64,000 nucleotides of DNA, taken from assembly GCA_035048495.1 (NCBI GenBank), contig CM068545.1, positions 36,346,225 through 36,410,224 on the forward strand, given 5' to 3'. The notes under the pieces are model-generated. The model had not been told where the DNA came from and did not search any database. It saw nothing but the letters and a program-made list of their open reading frames with translations. Origin of the DNA: Euptelea pleiosperma. Taxonomy: Eukaryota > Streptophyta > Magnoliopsida > Ranunculales > Eupteleaceae. The position numbers and the translations under genes are program-made. How positions within the stretch are numbered: the first letter of the stretch is position 1; each line of letters begins with the position of its first letter. Below are positions 11,642 to 22,504 of the stretch, piece by piece.

Positions 11642-13834
11642 ATGGTGGATACTAGACGCACAGGTCTCAGGAGTGGAAGAGAGAAGAATCCTACTAGCGA
11701 TCTCAGAGATGCTATCACGGAGGGCAGAAAAGCGAGAGAATTGGACAATCAGCAGAAGATGATTGCCCAATTGCGCGAAGAAAATGAGGAGTTGAAGCAG
11801 CGGATGACAGCAGAACGAACCGGTGGCTATATATCTGGTACAGCCAGACATAGTCATCATCAGAAGAGTCATTTCCTTTCGGATAGATCGAATTCAGAGG
11901 AATCTGTTTTGCGGAATCCACGTAGTAGACACGGGGATTCCCAGATTCCACTTCCAGAGAAATGTCATAAAGCCGAGTCTTCCTGTCAACGAAGCTCGGA
12001 TCATATTCAGCCAGAAACCAGGAAGCAGATTACTGATCTGGTAGCTGAGATGATGGGAAAGAAAGAAACATTGGCTGATAAAATGACTGCAATGGCAACG
12101 AGAGTTCCCAGAGATTCTCCTTTTACAGAAGAAATACAGGGGTACCGTGCCCCAAAATCTTTCTCTTATCCCAAATTTTCGATATTCACAGGAGATACAG
12201 ATCCTGTGAATCACGTGCTTCGCTTCAGAAAAGCGATGACGATGTGGGAGTTTCAAGACGAACTCCTTTGCAGGATGTTCCCTTCCACTTTGAGCGATGA
12301 TGCGTTGATCTGGTTTAACCAGATAGCCCCCCGAACCATTTCTGATTTCACCAAGTTAAGTACTCTCTTCATCACTCGATATTCTTGCAACAGATTACAT
12401 AAGAATGATGTCGACGTATTATTCAATGTACATTGTGATCAGAAAGAAACGTTGCAAGATTTTACAAAAAGATTCCGTACTCTCCTGACCACAGTGGAAG
12501 ACTGTGATGATAAGCATGCCGTTACAGCCTTTCGCAAGGCATTATCCACAAGTTCTGGTCTATACATGTCTTTAACGAAGAATAGGCCGGTGAGTATGGA
12601 AGCCCTGTTTCTTCGAGTGGAAAAATATTCTAAACTTGAGGATGACACACTCCAACGAGGCCAAGGAGTGGCTATATCTGTGAATGAGGTGAAGAAGGCC
12701 CCGGCGTCTAGCAAAATTTTGAAGGGAAAGCAGAAGGCTGCAACTGAGATTATTACGACGGCAGAGATTCCCGAGAAGAAACCAGAGAAGTCGGGAAGCA
12801 TTGGGCAGTATCCCCGCCGAGAGAAGAGGGTTTTTGCATCATTAAACAAGACCCATAGTCAGATATTTGATCTGATTAAAAATGAAAAATATCTTCAATA
12901 TCCCAGACCAATGAGGCTGGACTTGAAGGGAGATAGAGATATGACACAATTCTATGCCTTCCACCAAGAAGCAGGGCACATAACTGATAAATGCTGGGCG
13001 CTGAGACATAAGGTTGATGACCTAATTAACCAAGGCTTTTTGCAACAGTTCATTGCCAGCACGACTGGGGCAGTAGCTGGAGCCGAGGTTCTCAAGAAAG
13101 ATAAGAACCCCGTTAAACAGCAAGAACGCGGGTTGGTAATTGACGTCATACACGGGGGAGGACGGCAACTATCCCGTGGAGAGACGGAGAGGGTGGACAG
13201 GATTAAAATTAGGAAGGTCAAACATCTGAATGAGATCTTGCACCTATCAACGGGACCTAGAATAACAGATCCCGTGGAAATGATGGAAAGCACTGACGCA
13301 GCCATTTTCTTCTCCGAGAAAGATCTCGTGGGAGTAGATCATCCACATTCGGATGCGTTAGTGCTCACTTTGCCTGTGGGTAATTATGAGGTAAAGCCTC
13401 TGTTGATTGATCCCCAGAGCTCAGCCAAGATTCTATTTGCAGAGGCTTATCGGAAGATGGGTTTTAATCCATCAGATCTCATCCAGAGCAATGTTCCCCT
13501 GGTCGGATTCAATGGCCAGAGAGAATATGCAATGGGGAAAGTAATTCTGCCAGTAAAGACGGGACCGATCACGTCTATGGTCGAATTTCTTGTTCTAGAT
13601 ACACCATCCCCCTACAATGGCATTTTGGGGAGAGGGTGGATACATGAAGTAAAGGGGGTACCGTCTACTTATCATCAATTATTCCGATTCCCGACTGCTC
13701 ATGGGATTATGAAGCTCAAAGGAGATCAGGCCATCTCGGCAAAATGTTATGCCATGGCCCTGAAATCGAAGCAGGTCCCAGTCCAAGATGATCATCATGG
13801 AAAGGGAACCTCATCTGTAATTACAGAGCAATAG
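11642..13834 (+). CDS. gag-pro: Tat copy 1 gag-protease polyprotein, ends at a leaky-type UAG
   Basis: An open frame of 730 codons from an ATG 61 bp after LTR1. Residues of about 30-62 form a Glu/Arg/Gln-rich coiled coil. A retrotransposon gag domain spans about residues 180-320. The zinc knuckle follows at about 438-452, then an aspartic protease near residue 590. Two changes look harmful: the first knuckle cysteine is Tyr (copy 2 keeps Cys), and the protease motif reads D-P-Q-S-S where copy 2 has D-P-G-S-S. The stop at 13832 is followed by an open frame into RT in the same phase. The product would form the virus-like particle and mature it. Confidence 0.85.
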   Translation: MVDTRRTGLRSGREKNPTSDLRDAITEGRKARELDNQQKMIAQLREENEELKQRMTAERTGGYISGTARHSHHQKSHFLSDRSNSEESVLRNPRSRHGDSQIPLPEKCHKAESSCQRSSDHIQPETRKQITDLVAEMMGKKETLADKMTAMATRVPRDSPFTEEIQGYRAPKSFSYPKFSIFTGDTDPVNHVLRFRKAMTMWEFQDELLCRMFPSTLSDDALIWFNQIAPRTISDFTKLSTLFITRYSCNRLHKNDVDVLFNVHCDQKETLQDFTKRFRTLLTTVEDCDDKHAVTAFRKALSTSSGLYMSLTKNRPVSMEALFLRVEKYSKLEDDTLQRGQGVAISVNEVKKAPASSKILKGKQKAATEIITTAEIPEKKPEKSGSIGQYPRREKRVFASLNKTHSQIFDLIKNEKYLQYPRPMRLDLKGDRDMTQFYAFHQEAGHITDKCWALRHKVDDLINQGFLQQFIASTTGAVAGAEVLKKDKNPVKQQERGLVIDVIHGGGRQLSRGETERVDRIKIRKVKHLNEILHLSTGPRITDPVEMMESTDAAIFFSEKDLVGVDHPHSDALVLTLPVGNYEVKPLLIDPQSSAKILFAEAYRKMGFNPSDLIQSNVPLVGFNGQREYAMGKVILPVKTGPITSMVEFLVLDTPSPYNGILGRGWIHEVKGVPSTYHQLFRFPTAHGIMKLKGDQAISAKCYAMALKSKQVPVQDDHHGKGTSSVITEQ

Positions 13835-13840
13835 CAATCA
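13829..13840 (+). promoter_or_regulatory. candidate stop-codon readthrough signal CAA-UAG-CAA-UCA
   Basis: The gag-protease stop reads CAA TAG CAA TCA. The six bases after the stop fit the CARYYA rule known for leaky stops of tobamovirus type, where CAA-UAG-CAA-UUA allows a fraction of ribosomes to continue. Downstream, the same phase is open through the linker into the conserved 'DVFAWS' start of RT. The signal is identical in copy 2 (24692-24703), so it is not a random nonsense mutation of one copy. Confidence 0.75.
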
Positions 13841-16800
13841 GAGCGCATCCCGGCAAGTCTGGAGCAGACTGCGCTGAGCCGAGAAGATGATAATGATATC
13901 TTTGAGCAAGGGACCATTCCAACGGTAGAAGAGACTGATCAGATTAACCTCGGTAGTGAGGAAAACCCAAAGTATACTTTTATCGGGGTTGGTTTATCTG
14001 TCGAAGAGAAGATATCCTACACTGATTTTCTGAAATCTTATATGGATGTTTTCGCATGGTCATTCAACGATATGTCGGGTATTTCTCCCGACATTTCCTA
14101 CCATCGTTTACAGGCAAATAGAGATCATCTACCTATGAAACAGAGACCTTGGAGGATTGCTCCTGAGAAGCAGTGGGCAGTCCAAGAAGAGATTGATAAA
14201 CTCCTAGAGGCCGGATTCATCCGCGAAGTCAACAATGCTCAATGGTTAGCCAACATAGTGGCTGTTCCGAAGAAGAATGGGAAAATCAGAGTCTGCATAG
14301 ACTTCACACACTTGAATAAGGCCTGCCCTAAAGATCCATATCCCTTGCCGAGGATTAATCAACTTGTTGATACAACTTCGGGATATGAGATCTTATCTCT
14401 CATGGATGGGTATTCGGGTTATAATCAGATCCCTCTGTATGAGCCAGATCAGGAGATGACGGCCTTCACGACTGATAGGGGCGTCTTTTGTTACAGAGTG
14501 ATGCCTTTTGGCCTCAAGAATGCGGGAGCCACTTATCAACGTCTCGTTAATAGAATGTTCCATGATATGATTGGCGTGACAATGGAGGTATATATAGACG
14601 ATATGATGGTTAAAACAAGGACTCGGGAATTACATTTGGGAGATCTCGGGAAAACTTTTGATCGTCTTCGAGAGTATCAAATGAAGCTCAATCCTGCCAA
14701 GTGCGTCTTTGGAGTGACCTCAGGGAAATTTCTAGGCTATCTCATTACAAGGCGAGGCATTGAAGCTAATCCCGAGCAGATCAGGGCTTTAACAGATATG
14801 CCTTCACCGAAGAACAGGAAGGAAGTCCAAAAGCTTGCCGGGAGGATAGCAGCATTGAATCGCTTCATAGCAAGATCGTCAGATAGATGTAGACCTTTAT
14901 TCAAGCTCTTGAAGAAGAATGAAAGATTTGACTGGACAGAAGAATGTGATGAAGCCTTTCAAAAGCTCAAACATTATCTCTCACAACCTCCAATTCTTTC
15001 TAAACCTGATCAAGGGGAACCTCTGGGTCTTTATTTGGCTACCACTGATGAATCCATTAGCGCCGTCCTCTTCCGTGAGCTCGATCGGGAAGAACGACCA
15101 ATATATTTTACCAGTAAGACTCTTATTGGGGCAGAAACAAGATATGCCACAATCGAGAAAGCTGCTTTGGCTTTGACTTATGCTTCGAGACGTCTTAAAC
15201 CCTACTTCGAAGGTAGAACTATTACAGTCTATACAGAGCATCCTTTGAAATCTATACTCGGTAAAATCGACTTGTCAGGAAGAATGGCTAAATGGGCCAT
15301 TTATTTGGCTCAATACGACATTCAGTTCTCACCAAGAACATCCGAAAAGGGACATGCCTTAGCCGGGTTTTTGGCTGATTTTCCAGTTCAAGATGTGTCA
15401 GATATTGGGGGCGAGGACAGAGAAGTTTTCCCACTTCCCGAGATGCCAGAGATGTTGAATCCCAAGACGGGATGGAGACTGTTTACTGATGGATCAGCCA
15501 GTGAGAACGGGTCAGGTATAGGAGTCGTCCTGGTCACACCTGAGAATATTAGATTGAAAAAATCTGTTAAACTCGGGTTCGTGGCATCCAATAATGAAGC
15601 AGAATATGAAGCAATGATTTTGGGACTCCAGACAGCACTTGATCTCGGGATAAAAGATATTACCGTATATACTGATTCACAGCTGGTCGTTAGTCAATTC
15701 GCTGGGACATATCTAGCCCGAGATGAGAGAATGGCAGCTTATTTAGATATTGTTCAACATTTGGCTGAGCGATTTGATAACATAAAAATTCATCAGTTAC
15801 TAAGAATGGAAAATCGGCATGCTGATGCCTTGGCTTATTTATCTACTATGATGGGAGGAACTGAATCAAGAACTATATCCGTGGATTATCAGGAATTTTC
15901 AAGTATTCATTCACCTGTTGAGGTTTATTTAGCCCCGGTGGAGGTTGATCATGAGCCAAGTTGGATGGACGATTTTCGAAGGTATTTACAACATGGAGAA
16001 CTCCCATCTGGGAGAGATGCTGCGAAGAGAATTCAGAGGCTTGGAAGAAGGTATACCATGGTAGGCCAAGATCTGTACAGGAAATCAGCATCAGGTCCCC
16101 TCCTTAAATGCCTTACCCCCAAAGAATCTCAGCAAGTTCTTCTTGAGATACACGCGGGTGAATGTGGAAATCACTCGGGGGCGAGGACCTTGGCACATAA
16201 AGCTCTTAGCCAAGGTTATTTTTGGCCCTATATGCAGAAAGATGCCAAGTTGCTGGTCAAGAAATGTGAGAAATGCCAGAAATATTCTCCGTTGATAAAG
16301 GTTCCCGCCGAAGAGTTACATCCTGTATTCAGTCCATGGCCATTTGCGAAGTGGGGATTAGATATAATGGGACCATTCCCGACAGCCCCAGGGAATGTAA
16401 GGTTCTTATTGGTGGTCACAGATTACTTTACAAAGTGGATCGAAGCAGTTCCGTTAGTTCAGGTATAGTCTTCACATGTGAAGAGGTTCTTATGGGAGAA
16501 TATCATCTGCCGGTTCGGCATTCCAGAAGAGATAGTCACAGACAATGGAACCCAGTTTGATTCCACCGAGGTGAAAGCTTTATGTCAGGCTTTGAATATA
16601 AAGAAAAGACTATCTGTCCCGAGATACCCCCAGAGTAATGGACTTGCCGAAAGAGCAAATCGAGTTATACTCGAAAACTTGAAGAAGAGGTTAGATCGAT
16701 CAAAGGGAAAATGGGCGGAAGAATTGTCGGGAGTATTGTGGGCATATCGAACTACTCCGAGAAGAACTACATGGGAATCTCCATTTTCTCTGGCCTATGG

Positions 16801-17197
16801 GTCAGAAGCAGTAATCCCTACAGAAGTTGTTGTCCCAACATCTCGTACTCAGGCTGTCAATACTGGACAGAATGAAAGAATTTTGGCTCGGGACAATAAC
16901 TTGCTAGAAGAACGTCGCGAGTAGGCAGTTGTGAGACTGGCTAATTATCAGCAAACTATCAAATGATTGTATGATCGCCGCGTCAGACGTAGGACCTTCA
17001 AAATTGGAGATTTGGTACTCAGGAAAGTATTTGACAATACCAGAGAGCCTGGGAGTGGCAAATTGGGTGCCAATTGGGAAGGTCCTTACCTTATTGACAA
17101 GATTGGGCAGAACGGGGCGTATTATTTGAAAACATAGGACGGAGATGTATTTGAAAGACCGTGGAACGCATTTAATATGCGGATCTTCTATCAATAA
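13835..17197 (+). pseudogene. pol: Tat copy 1 pol (RT, RNase H, aRNase H, integrase) with four nonsense codons
   Basis: In phase with gag-protease after the leaky UAG. Domains in order: RT (YIDD catalytic box at 14591-14602), the RT-linked RNase H, an archaeal-type RNase H (TDGSASENGSG near 15485, with later E and D residues), the integrase HHCC zinc region (about 16150-16290), and the DDE core (D near 16360, D in TDNG near 16540, E in LAERAN near 16650). In-frame stops lie at 16466 (TAG), 16922 (TAG), 16964 (TGA) and 17135 (TAG). Copy 2 has CAG, CAG, CGA and CAG there. All lie in integrase. Length is otherwise preserved, ending at the same TAA as copy 2. Confidence 0.9.
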
Positions 17198-17231
17198 AGA
17201 TGATTCCAAGTTTCTCATACAAGAAGCATCA

Positions 17232-17691
17232 TCGTCGAATACAAAGTCCTAGCCGGGATCCACAAACCGGAAGGCCGGGATGATAAAAAATTGTTAGTCA
17301 TGCGACTAGAATTAATGAGATTCTCGTCGAATACAAAGTCCTAGCCGGGAGTCACAAACCGGAAGGCCGGGATGATAAAAAATTCCTAGTCATGCGACTA
17401 GAATTAATGAGATTCTCGTCGAATACGAAGTCCTGGCCGGGAGTCACAAACCGGAAGGCCGGGATTATAAAAAATTCTTAGTCATGCGACTGGAATTAAT
17501 GAGATTCTCGTCGAATACAAAGTCCTAGCCGGGAGTCACAAACCGGAAGGCCGGGATGATCAAAAATTCTTAGTCGTGCGACTAGAATTAATGAGATTCT
17601 CGTCAAATACAAAGTCCTAGCCGGGAGTCACAAACCGGAAGGCCGGGATGATAAAAAATTCTTAGTCGTGCGACTAGAATTAATGAGATTC
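17232..17691. repeat. five 92-bp tandem repeats after pol, copy 1
   Basis: Units start at 17232, 17324, 17416, 17508 and 17600 with an exact 92-bp period, followed by a partial sixth. Each contains 'tcctagccgggagtcacaaa' and 'ggccgggatgat', then a 'tagtcatgcgacta' palindromic stretch. Variation between units is a few per cent. The array lies between the pol stop and the 3' end of the antisense gene. The same five-unit array is in copy 2 (28090-28549). Confidence 0.9.
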
Positions 17692-17793
17692 TCGTCGTTT
17701 ATGAAATTTTAATGAGATTTTCGTTGACCATGAAGTCCTAGCCGGGATAGCTCAGGTTGATTCCCGACAAACCTATATTCCGGACTAGGATTA

Positions 17794-17836
17794 TTGAATT
17801 TTAACACATTGACTTCGCATTTTGTTAAAAATTCAA
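17794..17836. other. inverted repeat downstream of the antisense gene
   Basis: TTGAATTTTAACA (17794-17806) pairs with TGTTAAAAATTCAA (17823-17836) with one bulged base, around a 16-base loop. It sits about 90 bp beyond the antisense stop codon and between the two converging transcription units, so a role in 3' end formation is possible; this is inference. Confidence 0.4.
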
Positions 17837-17926
17837 TTCATACAATGGCAGAAAAAGTATTCTATTAGATTTAAAAGCCTTAAACATCTACAAATGTAAA
17901 TCCCTAGATCAAGTCAGTTACATAAA

Positions 17927-20564
17927 TCATGAAGGTGTCACATCCTGCCCGCCAGCCGGCTGAGTGACAGGATTTACTGTGACATCCTCTCTTGGAGTCG
18001 CCATATCTGTTTGACAAGAGGCTGGAGCAACTTCGGGTGCCGGGATGGTTGGAGATGATTCTCGGGGTACTTCTGTTGAAATTATCGTCCCGACAATTGG
18101 TTCAGATTGAACCATATCTTGAACAGGATCTTCATCTCTTTCTTCTTCTTCCATCATGGCTTCACATTTGGCGAAGCCATCCCAGTATCCCTTGTCATAA
18201 GATTCTTGTTGGAGGGCATCAGATGCTTGTTTGGTTTCATCCCTCTCAACAATCATCTTTTCCAGATCTTCTTGCAGACGACTGGCTCTCTCCTTGAATT
18301 TTGCATACTCCGCCTTGACTTTAATCAAGTTATCTTCAGCTTTCTTCTTTGAAGCAAGGGCTTCAAGGGCCAATTTTCTCTCCATTTCAGCCTTGGTCTT
18401 CGAAACTTCGGCAGAGAGATTGGCAGCTTGAATTTGTTCCTCGGCCAGTTGAAGTTTAGCTTCGGACGCACTCGATTTTTCGACAAGGGTAGTATAATTT
18501 TGGAGGAGATCACCGAGATAATCCCTCAGACCTACATAAGCATGGATACTCTGCAGACAGAAGGAAGTGTTAAAGAGTATATTCAGAGAATTCATCAGAA
18601 AGAGCAGTCCAAAGAATAAATTATTACCTCCAAAAGAGAACGACTGAGAACCTCGCAAGGCACCTTCGGGGAAGGCATGTCAATATAACGTAACCTGTCC
18701 CATGGGAGATAGATTCGTTCGATTAACGTCGAAGCCACCCCGACATCAGCAATGGAGCTTTGCTCCGAGATGGGCTGCCTATTTGGCAGGCAACCAGCAT
18801 TCATGATATACGGTTCCACGCCATTGAAATCCCGTAGACCTGCAATGGGGTTATCTTGGCGCCACAATTCTTTCAGTGTAACCCATGTATCAATTAAATC
18901 AAATACTGTACCAGACGGGAATGAAGGAGAACGAATGTGCTCACCAATTGAATGACTGGGCCCGACAGCGTCTGTTGGGTGAGAGGTTGATGGAGGGGTA
19001 GACGTTGGTTGAAGCCCTGGAGAAGGATGGAATCCAGGAGGAGACCGCGTAATGGCGATCGAGGGAGAAGCAGTAGGTATGGCAACTACCGAAGGAGAAT
19101 CTGGGGCCTCAGAAGGCTGAGTCGATGAAGAACCACCAGCCAGATTAACCTTAGTAGTTACCATACCATCCCGAATCAGTGATGCCTCAAGTTCGGGAGC
19201 TAATCCCTTGATCAATCTTCTTTTCTTTTTTGGCGCCAGGGCTGGGGCAGCGAAGGTGTCCTTCCGCATTTCGGCCATTCTACCCTCCATCTGCAAAGGA
19301 GGTAACAAGTTAGATGATCACAGAAGAATATGAGCTAGACATCAGCTATAGAAGAAGATACCTTTGCCTCTTCCAACCGAACAAGTTCCCGGGCAAAATC
19401 ATTCAGAGGTTCTTGACGACCATCTGGATGTCTGAAGAATTCGGCCACGGGATAAGGAGCAGACGTGACCCGACTTGTTGGAGGATCTACATGGGCTGGC
19501 GCACTATGAGTTTGACGAGGTCTCTTTACTAAGGGGATGTCGGGACTTATTTCGTCCTCTTCCCAAGACCTATCTTCCCTTGCAGTGATCTCAACAGCGG
19601 GACGCTTACGCGAATAGTCGGGAGCAGTTATCCGCAGGTCCCATGGGATGACGGGAGTAGAAGCTGAGGATCTTTTATTTTTATCAATTAGTCTCGCCAG
19701 GGACCATTGCTTTACTACCTTGGGGATTTTCCTCAGAATATATTTGACCTTGTCGTCTATATCCTGAGGATATTTCCAGGGACGTCTGATATAGTCTACA
19801 GCAGAGAAGAGAGGGGACTGATTAGTAGATTGATTAACTGAGTCTAAAGGAGATTGACGAGATATAAAGAGGAGCTTACCTGACAAGTTAAAGCTTGTAC
19901 GAACTCTATGGCTGCTGGAGCTCCCCTCCACACGTTCGTCAAATTCCCAAGATCCAGTCACCAGCAGAGGATCAGAGTGCCATCCCTTATGACTATCGGG
20001 CAGGCTCTCAACTATCTTCTGTTCTTTCTTCTGAGCAGCTACCGACCAGAACATATCGGTATCGAAGGAGTCTGGGCACCTCCTCAAAATGTACAGATAA
20101 TCGATCTCGGAGAGACCGATCTGGTATTTACTCGTAGAGTTGAAATACTCTATCCTATTCATCAGACGCCAGAAATTTTCGTGCATCTGGCCGGGAGCCC
20201 GGTCGTAAAACCAGAGGACTTCCCTCACTAGAGGGGTCAAAGGTAGGGTTAACCCGAACTTCAATTGAAGCCGAGTGATGCTTATTTCGCCAGGGTTGGT
20301 ATTTTCTCCATGACGAGAACCGATATTAATAAAAATAGAAGAAGGAATGGCAAATTCTCTTCTCAAACCTACAATATAAGGGTCATTCCCATAAGTAGGG
20401 ACCCTGACGATTACTTGAGGAACTATTGGTTCCTCCCTATATGTATCTACTTCTCTATCCAACGAGTCAGAGGATAACTGTTCCTCTACATCAACATTGG
20501 TTTCTACTGGTTCTCTGGGAACCATTTCTTCGGTATCTTCAAGAACTACTCTACCCCTAGCCAT
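17927..20564 (-). CDS. antisense Tat-element gene, four exons, predicted 801-residue protein
   Basis: Exons on the minus strand are 20564-19880, 19795-19362, 19290-18628 and 18550-17927. The introns (84, 71 and 77 bp) all have GT-AG ends (CAG/GTAAG, AAAG/GTATC, GAG/GTAAT; acceptors tgtag, ttgcag, tgcag). The exons total 2406 nt with no internal stop. Intron 1 is a multiple of three and open, so retention would also be coding. The start ATG has a good context (caaATGG). Exon 1 resembles plant 'putative gypsy type transposon' (Transposase_28-like) proteins, with the LPLTPLVREVLWFYDRAPGQ stretch. Exon 3 has a basic KKKRR nuclear-signal-like cluster. Exon 4 (about residues 605-735) is a long Lys/Glu coiled coil, ending acidic. 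Antisense ORFs at this place are known in Grande-like Tat elements; the function is unknown. Copy 2 lost it. Confidence 0.75.
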
Positions 20565-20747
20565 TTGAGAGAGATAAGAGAAAGATGAAGATAAGAGAGA
20601 AGAGGTAACAGTTAAGTAAAAAGTACCGTTACAGTCAGGAAGCGGCAAATAGAGGAGGTAGAGACAAGGAACAGCCTGAGCCTAAAACTAGAGTCGTTGC
20701 AGAGCGCCGATCAAAGAGCAGAAATGAGAGAATGAGGGGAAATGAGC

Positions 20748-20757
20748 TATTTATAGA
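20748..20757 (-). promoter_or_regulatory. TATA box of the antisense gene
   Basis: The plus strand reads ctatttatag, giving CTATAAATAG on the minus strand, 184 bp before the antisense ATG and about 270 bp from LTR2. Transcription would start near 20720, leaving a 5' UTR of about 155 nt. The promoter lies in element-internal DNA, not in the LTR, and would fire toward the pol gene. Confidence 0.6.
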
Positions 20758-21011
20758 CAGAGACCTGGTTATATCAAATCGATAATCTGGCAATATCTAA
20801 TCCTTGGCGCCAAGATTCGAAGGATATGTTACTTGACGGTTCGGTTACCTGTTCCCTCGAGAACAGTACCCGTCAATCATTCCATTCGACGACCGTACAT
20901 TGGGCAGCACGCTAGTACGGACACGTTTCATGGCAATGAACGCAGCATTAAATGAGCAGAGTAACGGAAGATCTTTTTCAGAAGATACGACGGCAACTTA
21001 TCGAACTTCTC

Positions 21012-21025
21012 AAAAAGGGGGGCGA
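21012..21025 (+). other. polypurine tract of Tat copy 1
   Basis: AAAAAGGGGGGCGA directly before the TG of LTR2, the expected plus-strand priming site. Copy 2 has lost its equivalent in the 3' deletion. Confidence 0.8.
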
Positions 21026-22438
21026 TGTGGGTGCCGTATTTTCCAGCAAGTTAAATATTGACGCGTGTCACTGGCTCAGCACGTGCGGTGATAAAAAGAT
21101 GACGCGTGTTAATAGACAGCACGCGAGAGTAAATGCGCCGAACGCATCATCAGGAGCCATAAACTGCCCATCGTGTCACACGATTTCCATTAATTGGAAA
21201 TGCCACGTGTCAGGGTGGAATGATCGACACATGAAAGTGATGCTAACAGAATATACTAACTTCTTAGCCTTTAATATGTTGGGAAGTATTCAATCTTGCC
21301 CGACATATTTATTGTTGGATCTCATCCCGCCAAGATCAACTGGATAGACGGGATCTTTACGATCTCATCCCAACACGTCCAACAGGCTTGACGGGATCTT
21401 TTACAATCTTATCCCGGCAAGATATATTGGCTTGACGGGATCTTTACAATCTTATCCCGGCAAGGTCACCGACTTACTTGACGGGATCTTTTACAATCTC
21501 ATCCCGCCAAGGTCTACTGGCTTTACGGGATCTTTACAATCTTATCCTGGCAAGGTCACCAGACTTACTTGACGGGATCTTTTACAATCTCATCCCAACA
21601 CGTCCAACAGGCTTGACGGGATCTTTTACAATCTCATCCCGCCAAGGTCTACTAGCTTTACGGGATCTTTACAATCTTATCCCGGCAAGGTCACCAGACT
21701 TACTTGACGGGATCTTTTACAATCTCATCCCGCCAAGGTATACTGGCTTTACGGGATCTTTATAATCTTATCCCAACGAGGTCACCAGACTTACTTGATG
21801 GGATTTATATTAATATCGTCCCGGCAAAGCCAGATGAGATCAAACGACTTACGTGGCATGATCTCTTACGTACAAAGTAAGTATTCTGAACATAATCGAT
21901 TTCTTAACTAATGAATATTGGCCACGTGGCAGCTAGTTGAACTATCACAAATTCAACATCCCCTTATCCGAATACCTAACACAAAGGATGCCACCTCAGT
22001 ACCACTTCAGTTATTTCAGGTATGACCGATTCAAGGAAGTCAAGATATAACCATAAGATTCTGTTTTATAACAGAATCCATCTGAGTCATCGTTGACTGA
22101 TAATGACTAGACACGTGGAAGGTGAGTCACTCCAGTTCTAAGGTTATAAATATGAGACCCTCGGGACTGAGAAGAGGATCTTGCTCTCCAGATCCAGATA
22201 GCCTAAACTCTGAAACCTTTTTACTAATTTCCTGAAACCTGTTACATTTCCTTAAGCTGACTTGAGCGTCGGAGCCTTGTTAACAGGTACAACCAAATCT
22301 CATCTGGAGATCATCCTATCCTTCGCAGAGGAGAAAGTAGTTTCATCCTGGAGCATCAGAATCGTCTGATCATCACCAAAAACTGAATCGTCTGACCTCG
22401 AAGATTGTGTGGGTTAGATCAGATATTTTTCCCCCACA
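21026..22438 (+). repeat. Tat LTR2 (shared central LTR)
   Basis: A 1413-bp LTR from TGTGGGTGCC to CCCCCACA. It is preceded by the copy 1 polypurine tract and followed five bases later by a primer site (22444), so it serves as the 3' LTR of copy 1 and the 5' LTR of copy 2. The TATA box is kept. Confidence 0.9.
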
Positions 22439-22504
22439 TCTTTTGGCGCCGTCTGTGGGAAACGACTAGAATTTTTCCGTTCTAAGAGATATTTGATTCG
22501 AACA

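Noticed and set aside
12439..13305. Antisense open frames opposite Tat gag (also 22757-24183)
   Set aside because: Mirror images of the gag-protease frame; no start or splice signals, unlike the true antisense gene at 17927-20564.
17232..17691. Regular repeats that could suggest a CRISPR-like array
   Set aside because: Units are contiguous 92-bp tandem copies without unique spacers, in plant DNA, inside a retrotransposon.
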